The translations under genes were made by a program, and so were the position numbers. DNA of 33,275 nucleotides, from NCBI GenBank assembly GCA_004292855.1, contig RDXN01000090.1, positions 1-33,275 on the forward strand, in the 5' to 3' direction. Of this stretch, positions 8,517-15,855 are shown one piece after another. The notes beneath the pieces were generated by a model. That model made no database searches. It had not been told where the DNA came from and worked only from the letters and a program-made list of their open reading frames with translations. The first letter of the stretch is position 1. Every line of letters begins with the position of its first letter. The DNA comes from Cytophagales bacterium (GTDB lineage Bacteria; Bacteroidota; Bacteroidia; Cytophagales; Spirosomataceae).

Positions 8517-8734
8517 AAAGAAGGTTTTGTGATAAAGAGTGTAATTGGTGTGAAAAGGTTGGAATGAAGATCAAGGGGTAACCGATTTTATGATCTGTTA
8601 ACCAAAATCATTACGTACGCTTAAGAAAGAATATTGCACCCTTCATCTTCATTTTTTGTTGTTTCATAAACAATGCCGCTCCGTTTTGGTAAAAGAAGAA
8701 CGAAACTCAACGGTTTGATTAACAGCGCAAGGCT

Positions 8735-10081
8735 ATGTTAGAATTTGATAAACTTTCCCTAAACGTTCCTCCAACCACTAAGAAGCGGGTCATTATTATC
8801 GGTGGTGGTTTTGGTGGAATCAATGTGGCTCTGAATCTCGACAGTCGCGACTTTCAGGTGGTTATGTTCGATAAGCAAAATTACCACGCTTTCTGGCCCT
8901 TGTTGTACCAGGTGGCAACGGCAGGCCTTGAGCCTGATTCTATTGCCGAACCACTGCGTAAGTTGTTCGACGATAAAGACGATTTTCACTTCCGGCTCGT
9001 GCGTGTCACGGGCGTTGATCCGGTCGAGAAGTCTGTGCAAACACTTATCGGTGATCTGCACTATGATTATTTGGTGGTTGCCACCGGCTCAAAGAGCAAC
9101 TTTTTTGGCAATGCCCAAGTGCAGAAATATGCCTTCCCGCTCAAGCAAATGACCGACGCGCTCAACCTGCGCTCGCAGTTGTTACAGTGTTTTGAGCAGG
9201 CGAGCATCACCCGCGATCTGGACGTACAACAGTCGCTTTTGAATTTTGTGGTGGTGGGTGGTGGACCAACAGGCGTCGAAATGGCCGGGTCAATTGCCGA
9301 GATGCGGACCCACGTATTGCCCAACGATTATCCGGGGCTTGATTTTTCCCGGATGCACATCTACCTCGTGGAAGGTCTTGACCGAGTGCTGCCGCCAATG
9401 GACCCCGAATCGAGTGAGCGGGCACACAAATACCTAACCGAGCTAGGCGTCGAGATCAGGCTTAAAACACTGGTTGATACCTACGACGGGCAAACGGTTG
9501 TTCTGAAAAATGGAGAGCAATTGAAGAGCCAAACGCTCATCTGGGCGGCTGGCGTAACGGGATCGCTCATCGACGGAATTCCTGCCGAGAGCATTGAGCG
9601 AGGTCGGGTGTTGGTTGATGAGTTCAACCAAATCAAAGGTCTCTCCAATGTATTTGCTATTGGCGACCTCGCCTACATGAAAGGGGGCGACCCTGAATTT
9701 CCGAATGGACACCCCGGCGTGGCGCAACCGGCCATTCAGCAAGGACAACGGCTAGCCAAGAACCTGGGTCAGTTGATGCGCAACCGCGAAATGGAGCCGT
9801 TCCGGTATTTCAACAAGGGCAATCTGGCTATCGTTGGCCGGAACCGCGCTGTTGCTGACCTGCCGAAGGGCGTCCACCTCGGCGGTTTCATGGCGTGGGC
9901 AACTTGGCTTTTTGTACATATTTTCTACCTGATTGGCTTTCGGAGCAAGCTCGTCGTGTTGAGCAACTGGATTTACCGATTCTTTACCTATCAGCGTGGT
10001 ACGCGATTGATTATCAGACCATTCGTGCGTAAAGAGGACATTAAGCAACAGGAGTTCCTGGTGAAGAACGAGATGGTTTAG
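8735..10081 (+). CDS. ndh: Type II NADH dehydrogenase (NDH-2)
   Basis: NDH-2 is a single-subunit, non-proton-pumping flavoenzyme that passes electrons from NADH to quinone on the inner face of the cytoplasmic membrane. The 448-residue protein has two dinucleotide-binding motifs: IIIGGGFGGINVA near residue 20 for FAD and VVVGGGPTGVEMAG near residue 172 for NADH. The conserved NVFAIGDLAY segment holds the FAD-contacting Asp. The C-terminal part (MAWATWLFVHIFYLIGF and after) is the amphipathic/hydrophobic membrane anchor typical of the family. The preceding 8517-8734 spacer separates it from the divergent TonB receptor gene and shows no clear promoter match. The coiled-coil gene follows after 46 bases. 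Confidence 0.93.
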   Translation: MLEFDKLSLNVPPTTKKRVIIIGGGFGGINVALNLDSRDFQVVMFDKQNYHAFWPLLYQVATAGLEPDSIAEPLRKLFDDKDDFHFRLVRVTGVDPVEKSVQTLIGDLHYDYLVVATGSKSNFFGNAQVQKYAFPLKQMTDALNLRSQLLQCFEQASITRDLDVQQSLLNFVVVGGGPTGVEMAGSIAEMRTHVLPNDYPGLDFSRMHIYLVEGLDRVLPPMDPESSERAHKYLTELGVEIRLKTLVDTYDGQTVVLKNGEQLKSQTLIWAAGVTGSLIDGIPAESIERGRVLVDEFNQIKGLSNVFAIGDLAYMKGGDPEFPNGHPGVAQPAIQQGQRLAKNLGQLMRNREMEPFRYFNKGNLAIVGRNRAVADLPKGVHLGGFMAWATWLFVHIFYLIGFRSKLVVLSNWIYRFFTYQRGTRLIIRPFVRKEDIKQQEFLVKNEMV

Positions 10082-10127
10082 GGGAAATTCCTATATTGCG
10101 AACGCAACACGAAGCCCATCGCACACA

Positions 10128-10598
10128 ATGAATCCTGATAAACGTTTCGGTCAAATTGAAGAAATACTAGTGGAAGTTCTGCACAAGCAGGATGAGCATA
10201 CGGCCCAAATCAAGCAGTTAGCGAATACATCCGGTAAAATTCTGGAAGTTGCGCTTGATGCAAAAGATTTGGCCGGTGAGGCCAAAGAAATAGCCATTAG
10301 CGCACGAGGGGCTGCCATTGAAGCTCGCGATGTGGCTATTGAAGCTCGCGACGTGGCTACTGAGGCCAAAGAGATTGCTCAGAGGGTTGAACGAAAAGTT
10401 GACATGACTGCTGAAGCCGTGGCCAAACTAACGGTTGATACCCAAACCGGCTTTGCAAGAGTTGACGAGCAGTTCGGGGAAGTGAATAAGCAGTTCGGCG
10501 AAGTAAATAAGCAGTTTGGCGAAGTGAATAAGCAGTTCGATGCGGTCAACGGTCGCCTGGACGATTTGATGGATTTCCTAAAAGAAAGACTTAAATAA
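10128..10598 (+). CDS. Small cytoplasmic coiled-coil protein with heptad repeats
   Basis: The 156-residue protein has no signal peptide or membrane segment and is almost entirely predicted coiled coil. It contains two sets of exact heptads: EARDVA-type repeats at about residues 60-85 and three consecutive QFGEVNK units plus a decayed QFDAVNG at about 115-142. Both sets are encoded by tandem 21-base units. The N-terminus (RFGQIEEILVEVLHKQDEHT) and C-terminus (DDLMDFLKERLK) are also amphipathic helices. I do not recognise a named family; coiled-coil proteins of this type are often structural or adaptor proteins. It lies 46 bases after ndh and is followed by a strong terminator, so it is probably cotranscribed with ndh. 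The repeat number probably varies between strains. Confidence 0.8.
   Translation: MNPDKRFGQIEEILVEVLHKQDEHTAQIKQLANTSGKILEVALDAKDLAGEAKEIAISARGAAIEARDVAIEARDVATEAKEIAQRVERKVDMTAEAVAKLTVDTQTGFARVDEQFGEVNKQFGEVNKQFGEVNKQFDAVNGRLDDLMDFLKERLK
10470..10553 (+). repeat. 21-base in-frame tandem repeats (QFGEVNK heptads)
   Basis: Units at 10470-10490, 10491-10511 and 10512-10532 are nearly identical (CAGTTCGGCGAAGTGAATAAG type) and a fourth, diverged unit is at 10533-10553. A second set of 21-base units is at 10314-10334, 10335-10355 and, more diverged, 10356-10376. Each unit encodes exactly one heptad, so gain or loss of a unit keeps the frame and the coiled-coil register. Confidence 0.9.
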
Positions 10599-10613
10599 GT
10601 TTAACTCACTAAC

Positions 10614-10660
10614 ACAAAACGCGTCCTGATCTGCTTTAAACGGGTCAGGACGCGTTTTGT
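10614..10660 (+). terminator. Intrinsic terminator after the coiled-coil gene
   Basis: Perfect 16-base arms ACAAAACGCGTCCTGA (10614-10629) and its complement (10645-10660) with a 15-base loop, 15 bases after the coiled-coil stop codon. The descending arm ends GTTTTGTATT, giving a short U-rich end. Confidence 0.85.
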
Positions 10661-10718
10661 ATTAGAACAGGTCAACAAACGGTGTCATACCTTCGTTACA
10701 TTGTTTTCCGAATTGCAC

Positions 10719-12806
10719 ATGAGAAAACCCTTTTTTACGCTGGCTGGCGCAATCCTTACCAGCCTGTTTAGCGCGGCTGTGGCCCAAACCACGCCAAGTA
10801 TCAACATCGACACTGTAAAGGCAGGCCCGTTCGATATGGGCAAGATGTGGACCTTCGATACGCCACCCAAAGACTATTTCAAACAGACCTATAACTTCAC
10901 TCCCGACGACAAGTGGTTCGAGGAGGTTCGGCTGGCGTCGTTACGGTTCGCCGATTACTGCTCGGCTTCGTTTGTGTCAGCCAATGGGCTGGTGATGACC
11001 AATCACCACTGCGCCCGCGAATCGGGTACGGGGGTGGCACGCAAGGGAGAGGACTTGAACAACAACGGCTTTTTTGCCAAAACACCCGCCGAAGAACGTA
11101 AAGTAACGGGTTTGTTCGTGGATCAGTTGGTACAGATTGTCGACATTACCAAGCGGGTGCAGGATGCCATGACGGCGGGAGGCAGCAATGAAACGGCCCA
11201 GCTTCAGGCTCGTGAGCGCACGTTTGAAACTATCAAAACAGAGTATGCTACTCGCGACGGTTTCAAAGGATTAGAGTTGCAAACCATCACTTTTTATAAC
11301 GGTGGCCGGTACGCTCTTTACGGCTTCAAACGGTACACCGACGTGCGGCTGGTGTTTATGCCCGAATTGAGTTTGGGCTTCTTCGGTGGCGACCCCGACA
11401 ATTTTACGTACCCACGTTACGCGCTCGACTGCTCGTTTTTCCGGGTTTACGACAACAACAAACCCCTACAGACAACCCATTTCTTCAAGTTCAACACCAA
11501 CGGCATCCGCGAGGGCGAACCTATTTTTGTAACGGGCAACCCCGGCAGCACCGAGCGGCTCAAAACCGTTGCCGAACTCGAATACGACCGGGATCGCTAC
11601 TTGCCATTTGTTACGACGCTGCTCCGGGGCCGTTCCAATATTCTGCAAGCCTACAACGCGACAGCCAAAAGCGACAGTATCCTGAACGAGATCTTCGGCT
11701 ACGAAAACAGCCTGAAAGCCATGGGCGGTCAACTGGAGGGCCTGCGCGATCCGTATTTGATAGCCCGTAAAGCCGCGTTCGAGAAGCAATTCCGGGCCGA
11801 AGCACAAAAGAAAAACATACCCACCCAAACCTGGGATGATTTGGCCGCAACCACCGCCGAACTGAACAAACTTTTCAACGATAACGCCTTTCTGTCGCCC
11901 AATCCGCTGCTGAAAGGCGAGGTTTTATCGTTTGCCCAAAACCTGTCGCAATACGGCGAGATGGTTACCAAGCAGCCACAGCGAGCCGAACAGGCCCGTG
12001 AACTGATGGTGGCCCCCACGCTCAAAAGTCGCGCACTCGAAGAGGCTTATTTGGCTGCTCACCTGACCGAAGCACAGGCGGCTCTGGGCGCAAATGACCC
12101 GTATGTGCAGGCCGCTTTGGGCGGGCGGTCGCCCAAAGAAGCAGCCGCTTACTTGCTCAACAACACCAAGTTACTCGACAAAGCGTATGTGAATGACCTC
12201 GTGACACGTGGGGGTGGCATCACGTCCGACAGCGACCCAATGCTGGTTGTGGCCCGGGCGGCAATGGGTCGGTTCATGACTGCGAGCCGGCAGGTGCGCC
12301 CATTGCAACAAAAGCAGGAGGTGCTGCGGGCACAATTGGGCCGGTATCTGTACGATGTGTACGGTACGGCGGTGCCGCCCGACGCTACGTTCTCGTTGCG
12401 TATCAACGACGGTGTTGTGCGGGGTTACCCTTACAACGGCACGGTGGCTCCCATCATCACTACGTTTGCGGGTTTGTATGACCGGAGCTATTCGTTCGGT
12501 AACAAAGACCCCTGGAAACTACCTGCTCGCTGGAACAACCCACCCGCCGAGCTATTAAAGCAGCCCATGTGCTTCATTTCGACCAACGATATCATTGGTG
12601 GCAACTCGGGTAGCCCGATGATCAACAAAAACCGTGAAGCCGTGGGACTAGTGTTCGACGGAAATATGGAAAGCTTGCCGGGATCGTTCATTTTTGTTCC
12701 CGACAAGAACCGGAGCATATCGGTTCATGCGGGCGGTATGGTAGCCGCCATGCGGTACATCTACAAAGCCGACCGATTAGTGAAGGAGTTGACGACGGGA
12801 AGGTGA
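10719..12806 (+). CDS. S46 family dipeptidyl-peptidase (DPP7/DPP11-like)
   Basis: S46 enzymes are periplasmic serine peptidases that release dipeptides from the N-terminus of peptides; they are characteristic of Bacteroidota that live on peptides. The 695-residue protein has a signal peptide (MRKPFFTLAGAILTSLFSAA, cleaved near VAQ). In the numbering of the longer frame from 10701, the His motif is TNHHC at 100-104, the Asp region is GGDPDNFTYPR, and the nucleophile is Ser636 in GGNSGSPM. The start at 10719 is preferred because the six extra residues from 10701 would precede the signal peptide. The residue that sets DPP7 versus DPP11 specificity lies near the C-terminal ISVHAGGMVAAMRYIY segment; it is not Arg there as I align it, but that alignment is by eye. 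A near-match -7 box (TACCTTCG, 10688-10695) lies upstream. Confidence 0.93.
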   Translation: MRKPFFTLAGAILTSLFSAAVAQTTPSINIDTVKAGPFDMGKMWTFDTPPKDYFKQTYNFTPDDKWFEEVRLASLRFADYCSASFVSANGLVMTNHHCARESGTGVARKGEDLNNNGFFAKTPAEERKVTGLFVDQLVQIVDITKRVQDAMTAGGSNETAQLQARERTFETIKTEYATRDGFKGLELQTITFYNGGRYALYGFKRYTDVRLVFMPELSLGFFGGDPDNFTYPRYALDCSFFRVYDNNKPLQTTHFFKFNTNGIREGEPIFVTGNPGSTERLKTVAELEYDRDRYLPFVTTLLRGRSNILQAYNATAKSDSILNEIFGYENSLKAMGGQLEGLRDPYLIARKAAFEKQFRAEAQKKNIPTQTWDDLAATTAELNKLFNDNAFLSPNPLLKGEVLSFAQNLSQYGEMVTKQPQRAEQARELMVAPTLKSRALEEAYLAAHLTEAQAALGANDPYVQAALGGRSPKEAAAYLLNNTKLLDKAYVNDLVTRGGGITSDSDPMLVVARAAMGRFMTASRQVRPLQQKQEVLRAQLGRYLYDVYGTAVPPDATFSLRINDGVVRGYPYNGTVAPIITTFAGLYDRSYSFGNKDPWKLPARWNNPPAELLKQPMCFISTNDIIGGNSGSPMINKNREAVGLVFDGNMESLPGSFIFVPDKNRSISVHAGGMVAAMRYIYKADRLVKELTTGR

Positions 12807-12820
12807 TGGTGTGGACGTTT

Positions 12821-12911
12821 TTTTGTCATCCCGACAACGGAGGGATCTAGCCCCTGCTCCCTCAAGTCGGGCGATTGTAAAGTAGCTCCCTCCGTTGTCG
12901 GGATGACAAAA
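12821..12911. repeat. Inverted-repeat element of the GTCATCCC type
   Basis: Perfect 25-base arms at 12821-12845 and 12887-12911 (core GTCATCCCGACAACGGAGGGA) flank a 41-base spacer. It begins 14 bases after the S46 stop codon. No coding capacity is convincing; the 69-codon minus-strand frame across it is a by-product. Similar GTCATCCCGA...GAGGGA intergenic elements are, to my knowledge, widespread in Bacteroidota genomes. The AT-rich remainder, 12912-13036, presumably holds the gmhB promoter, though I see no clean box. Confidence 0.85.
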
Positions 12912-13036
12912 CAGCTAAGGATAAGCTGTATCTGATTTTTAAATAATAACCTTTTAATAATTTTTTGCACTTTATGGGTAGATAGATTAGCTATCCATCA
13001 TTAAATTGCGCTTGCAACCAGCCCTATCGTCTGTTT

Positions 13037-13555
13037 ATGAATAAGTGTGTATTTCTTGACCGTGACGGAGTTCTCAACGAAGACCGTACCGACTACGTCT
13101 ATCGCGTTGAGGACATGGTAATTCCGGGTGGGGTGGCCGAGGGACTTCAGCAACTGAAAAAAGCAGGTTACATGCTCATTGTCGTGACCAATCAGGCCGG
13201 TATTGCAAAAGGTCTTTATACCCGCGACGACGTAATGCGCTGCTTCGAGTTTCTACAGCAACAGTGCGGCAACGTGCTCGACGATATTTACTACTGCCCG
13301 CACCACCCCGACTACAATACGCGTTCGCTGTTGCGCAAGCCCGATTCGCTCATGCTCGAAAAAGCGATAGCCAAATACAACATTGACCCCGACCGTTCGT
13401 GGATGTTCGGCGACGCCCTGCGCGACATGCAGGCCGGTCGGCGGGTGGGCGTGCGAACGGTTCGGATTACACCCAACAAAAAAGAGCCGCACAACGATGA
13501 TCGTTATGCGGCTGATCTGCTCGAAGCAAGCCGACTTGTTCTGGCCGAGGCCTGA
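13037..13555 (+). CDS. gmhB: GmhB-like HAD-IIIA phosphatase (heptose bisphosphatase family)
   Basis: GmhB removes the C7 phosphate of D-glycero-manno-heptose 1,7-bisphosphate on the way to the ADP-heptose of lipopolysaccharide. The 172-residue protein has all HAD motifs: FLDRDGVLNED at the N-terminus (nucleophile and acid/base Asp), VVTNQAGIAKG, the RKPDS lysine, and MFGDALRDMQAG with the Mg-binding Asp. The zinc loop is only half present: CPHHPD is there, but the later Cys-x-Cys before RKP is replaced by Ser-Leu-Leu and the loop is shortened. It could therefore be a related sugar-phosphate phosphatase, such as one of the imidazoleglycerol/histidinol-phosphate relatives, but the overall match to GmhB is best. 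It stands alone, with a convergent small lipoprotein gene 12 bases downstream. Confidence 0.8.
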   Translation: MNKCVFLDRDGVLNEDRTDYVYRVEDMVIPGGVAEGLQQLKKAGYMLIVVTNQAGIAKGLYTRDDVMRCFEFLQQQCGNVLDDIYYCPHHPDYNTRSLLRKPDSLMLEKAIAKYNIDPDRSWMFGDALRDMQAGRRVGVRTVRITPNKKEPHNDDRYAADLLEASRLVLAEA

Positions 13556-13567
13556 TAAATCGAATTT

Positions 13568-13699
13568 TTATGCCCGTGCCTGCGCTACAGGAGTGGCTGG
13601 TTTCTGCACACTGCCATAGGCTGGACAAGCTCCCCGGCGGGCGCACGAACTCAGGGTCAGAACGGCCATCAGGCCAACAAGGGTGAATACTTTTTTCAT
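13568..13699 (-). CDS. 43-residue small lipoprotein
   Basis: An ATG at 13699 starts MKKVFTLVGLMAVLTLSSC, a textbook lipoprotein signal with lipobox LSSC and Cys at residue 19. The mature part is only about 25 residues (starting CARRGACPAYG) and ends at the TAA at 13568-13570. A second Cys lies six residues after the lipidated one. It begins 12 bases after the speA stop codon on the same strand, so it is probably translated from the speA transcript. I know of no function; a surface-tethered or envelope-stress micro-lipoprotein is conceivable. It was found by reading the gap between gmhB and speA and is shorter than usual calling limits. Confidence 0.72.
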   Translation of the reverse strand: MKKVFTLVGLMAVLTLSSCARRGACPAYGSVQKPATPVAQARA

Positions 13700-13711
13700 G
13701 GTATTTCGCTA

Positions 13712-15217
13712 TTAATCTTTCTCTACTAGTTCTGGTTCTTCCTCAAGTTCGGCATCCACGGCGGCTTCCTGTTGGACTGGACGCAGCCCGGCCTCGTGTA
13801 GCTCGGTAGGGCCGGGTTCGGCAGCGTTATAGCCCAGAATTTTGAGCATTACGTCACTGTTTTGTTCTGGCGCAAACAGACGCGTTCGGAGGTTACCGTT
13901 TTCGTCTTTGTCTACAATCACGTGTTGCGGGGCCGGAATCAGGCAATGCTGAATGCCACCATAGCCCCCCAACGACTCCTGATATGCCCCCGTATGAAAC
14001 AAACCCACGTATTGCCGCTCGGCTTCCTGCTCAAAAATAGGCAAATACAGGTCGGCACTGTGCGCTTCGGTATTGTAAAAATCGTGAGAGTCGCACGTCA
14101 GCCCGCCAAGGTTCACTTTCTGGTACGGGTTGTCCCAGTTGTTGATTGCCAGCATGATATATTTCTGTCCAAGACCCCAGGAATCAGGCAGTTGTGTGAT
14201 AAACGATCCGTCTATCATGTACCACAACTCCTTATCGTTCTGGAGTTTTTGGTCAATTACTTCATAGATAACGGCTCCACTCTCTCCGACCGTATAACTA
14301 CCAAACTCGGTGAACAAGTGCGGCACCGGCACGTTGTTCTTGTTGCAGATCCACTGAATACTTTCCACGATCTGATCGATCATGGCCTGATAGTCGTAAG
14401 TGAATTGAAACGAGGTTTGAATCGGTAAGCCACCGCCAATGTCGATTGAATCGAGATCGGGGCAAATCTTGCTCAACTCGCAATACTTGTACATGAACCG
14501 GCTCAACTCACTCCAATAATACGCACTGTCTTTGATGCCCGTATTGATAAAGAAGTGCAGCATTTTAAGCTTGAACTTTCCGCTATGCTGAATTTTGCTC
14601 CGGTACAACTCGTTCACATCGCTGTAACGAATTCCCAACCGCGACGTATAAAACGCGAAGTTCGGCTCTTCATCTGTAGCAATCCGAATGCCAAAGTTCA
14701 CGGTATCGGCGGTGATTCCTTCTTCGTAGGCCTCAATTTCTTTAAGATTATCGAGCACGGGCATCACATTGAAGCCATCGTTGATCATCTCGCGCAGATA
14801 CTGCGTGTAGAGCGGACGCTTGTAGCCATTAGCAATGATATACGTGCTCTTGTGTACCTTCCCCAGGCGGTTCAACTCCCGAATTATAGGAATGTCGAAC
14901 GCCGACGACGTTTCGAGGTGAACGCCATTTTTGAGAGCTTCTTCGAGGACAAACCGAAAGTGGGATGACTTCGTACAGTAGCAATAGGTGTAGTTACCTT
15001 TGTAATTATACCGCTTCATGGCGTTCTTGAACAGCGACTTAGCCTGATCAATATGCTCCGTGATTTTTGGTAAATAGGTGAGCTTCAAAGGGGTTCCGTA
15101 CTGCTTCACAATGTCCATCAGGGGCACATTGTTGAACAACAAATTGTCGTTCTCCGTCTTGAATTCCAGCGTGGGAAATTCAAACGTCTGGTCGATTAGG
15201 TCATAATAGGTCTTCAT
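13712..15217 (-). CDS. speA: Arginine decarboxylase-like PLP enzyme
   Basis: A fold-type III (alanine-racemase-like barrel) PLP decarboxylase, expected to convert arginine to agmatine for polyamine synthesis. From the ATG at 15217 the protein has 501 residues, much shorter than E. coli SpeA but like the form annotated as arginine decarboxylase across Bacteroidota. The PLP lysine is Lys83 in CYCTKSSHF; the phosphate-binding glycine loop is DIGGGLPI; TEFGSYTVGESGA and the C-terminal HTGAYQESLGGYGG follow in the expected order. About 40 acidic residues (Glu/Pro-rich) extend the C-terminus. The frame runs 88 codons further upstream to 15481, but that part overlaps the GNAT gene and is Arg-rich shadow, so it is rejected. 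Substrate specificity is inferred from annotated relatives. Confidence 0.9.
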   Translation of the reverse strand: MKTYYDLIDQTFEFPTLEFKTENDNLLFNNVPLMDIVKQYGTPLKLTYLPKITEHIDQAKSLFKNAMKRYNYKGNYTYCYCTKSSHFRFVLEEALKNGVHLETSSAFDIPIIRELNRLGKVHKSTYIIANGYKRPLYTQYLREMINDGFNVMPVLDNLKEIEAYEEGITADTVNFGIRIATDEEPNFAFYTSRLGIRYSDVNELYRSKIQHSGKFKLKMLHFFINTGIKDSAYYWSELSRFMYKYCELSKICPDLDSIDIGGGLPIQTSFQFTYDYQAMIDQIVESIQWICNKNNVPVPHLFTEFGSYTVGESGAVIYEVIDQKLQNDKELWYMIDGSFITQLPDSWGLGQKYIMLAINNWDNPYQKVNLGGLTCDSHDFYNTEAHSADLYLPIFEQEAERQYVGLFHTGAYQESLGGYGGIQHCLIPAPQHVIVDKDENGNLRTRLFAPEQNSDVMLKILGYNAAEPGPTELHEAGLRPVQQEAAVDAELEEEPELVEKD

Positions 15218-15339
15218 CCCTTCGTTCGGCGCATAAAGTATGTCTAAGGTTTGTAATTCAGCGCAACGGCGCGACAGTAATCCGGTCGCAAAGTAGAGAA
15301 CGAAACAGAGGGGGGTTTGATTCGGTCTTAACGGAAATT

Positions 15340-15783
15340 TTATATAACCTTTCTGAAACACACACTTCGGGGCATACCCACATACTGTCCGTAGTTTGGT
15401 GTGCGCTCGTAGCCGTGTTTTTCGTAAAGCCGGATGACGTCGGGCATGTCGTTGGCGGTTTCGAGTACGGTTGCCGAGCAACCCAGTTCACGGCTCCAGG
15501 CTTCGAGTTCGGCCAACACCTCGCCCGCCAACCCACCCCCGCGCCGGTCGGGCAGCACAAACATGCGCTTGACTTCGGCGGTGTGGTCGTCGAAGGGTTT
15601 GATGGCCCCACAGGCTATGGGCATGTCAACGTCGTAAAAAACCACCACATGTTTGAGGGCTGTAATCACGTTGAACTGATTGTAGAACGTATGTTCTTCG
15701 CCGTTGAGTTGGGCCAAATAGGCGTCTAATTCAGCAACGAGTGCCTGAAAATCGGGGTTTTCGGAGGTAGTACGGAGGATCAT
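15340..15783 (-). CDS. GNAT family N-acetyltransferase
   Basis: The 147-residue protein has the acetyl-CoA-binding core of GNAT enzymes: the strand-4/helix-3 segment VKRMFVLPDRRGGGLAGEVL with the R-R-G-G-G-L-A pyrophosphate loop, followed by LGCSATVLETANDMPDVIRL and the C-terminal YEKHGYERTPNYG. The start at 15783 (MILRTTSE) is preferred over 15828, because it gives the normal first strand region of this subfamily. The substrate is unknown. It lies between a GCS2-like ligase gene (72 bases upstream) and speA (122 bases downstream), all on the minus strand; a shared role in amino-acid or polyamine modification is possible but unproven. Confidence 0.88.
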   Translation of the reverse strand: MILRTTSENPDFQALVAELDAYLAQLNGEEHTFYNQFNVITALKHVVVFYDVDMPIACGAIKPFDDHTAEVKRMFVLPDRRGGGLAGEVLAELEAWSRELGCSATVLETANDMPDVIRLYEKHGYERTPNYGQYVGMPRSVCFRKVI

Positions 15784-15855
15784 GGAGCGTAGACTGCTTT
15801 CGTAGTTTGCGTACCGATATTGCCGCATGGCTCAATGTACATCTTGTTCGGCAGT

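Noticed and set aside
10314-10553. Possible CRISPR-like direct repeats
   Set aside because: Units are contiguous 21-base codon-phased copies without spacers, within a gene.
12761-12970. 69-codon minus-strand frame across the GTCATCCC repeat
   Set aside because: It is made largely of repeat sequence and overlaps the end of the S46 gene.
13862-14428. 188-codon plus-strand frame opposite speA
   Set aside because: Antisense to conserved speA motifs.
15218-15481. N-terminal extension of speA
   Set aside because: These 88 codons overlap the GNAT gene, are Arg-rich, and precede the normal MKTYYDLIDQ start of the family.
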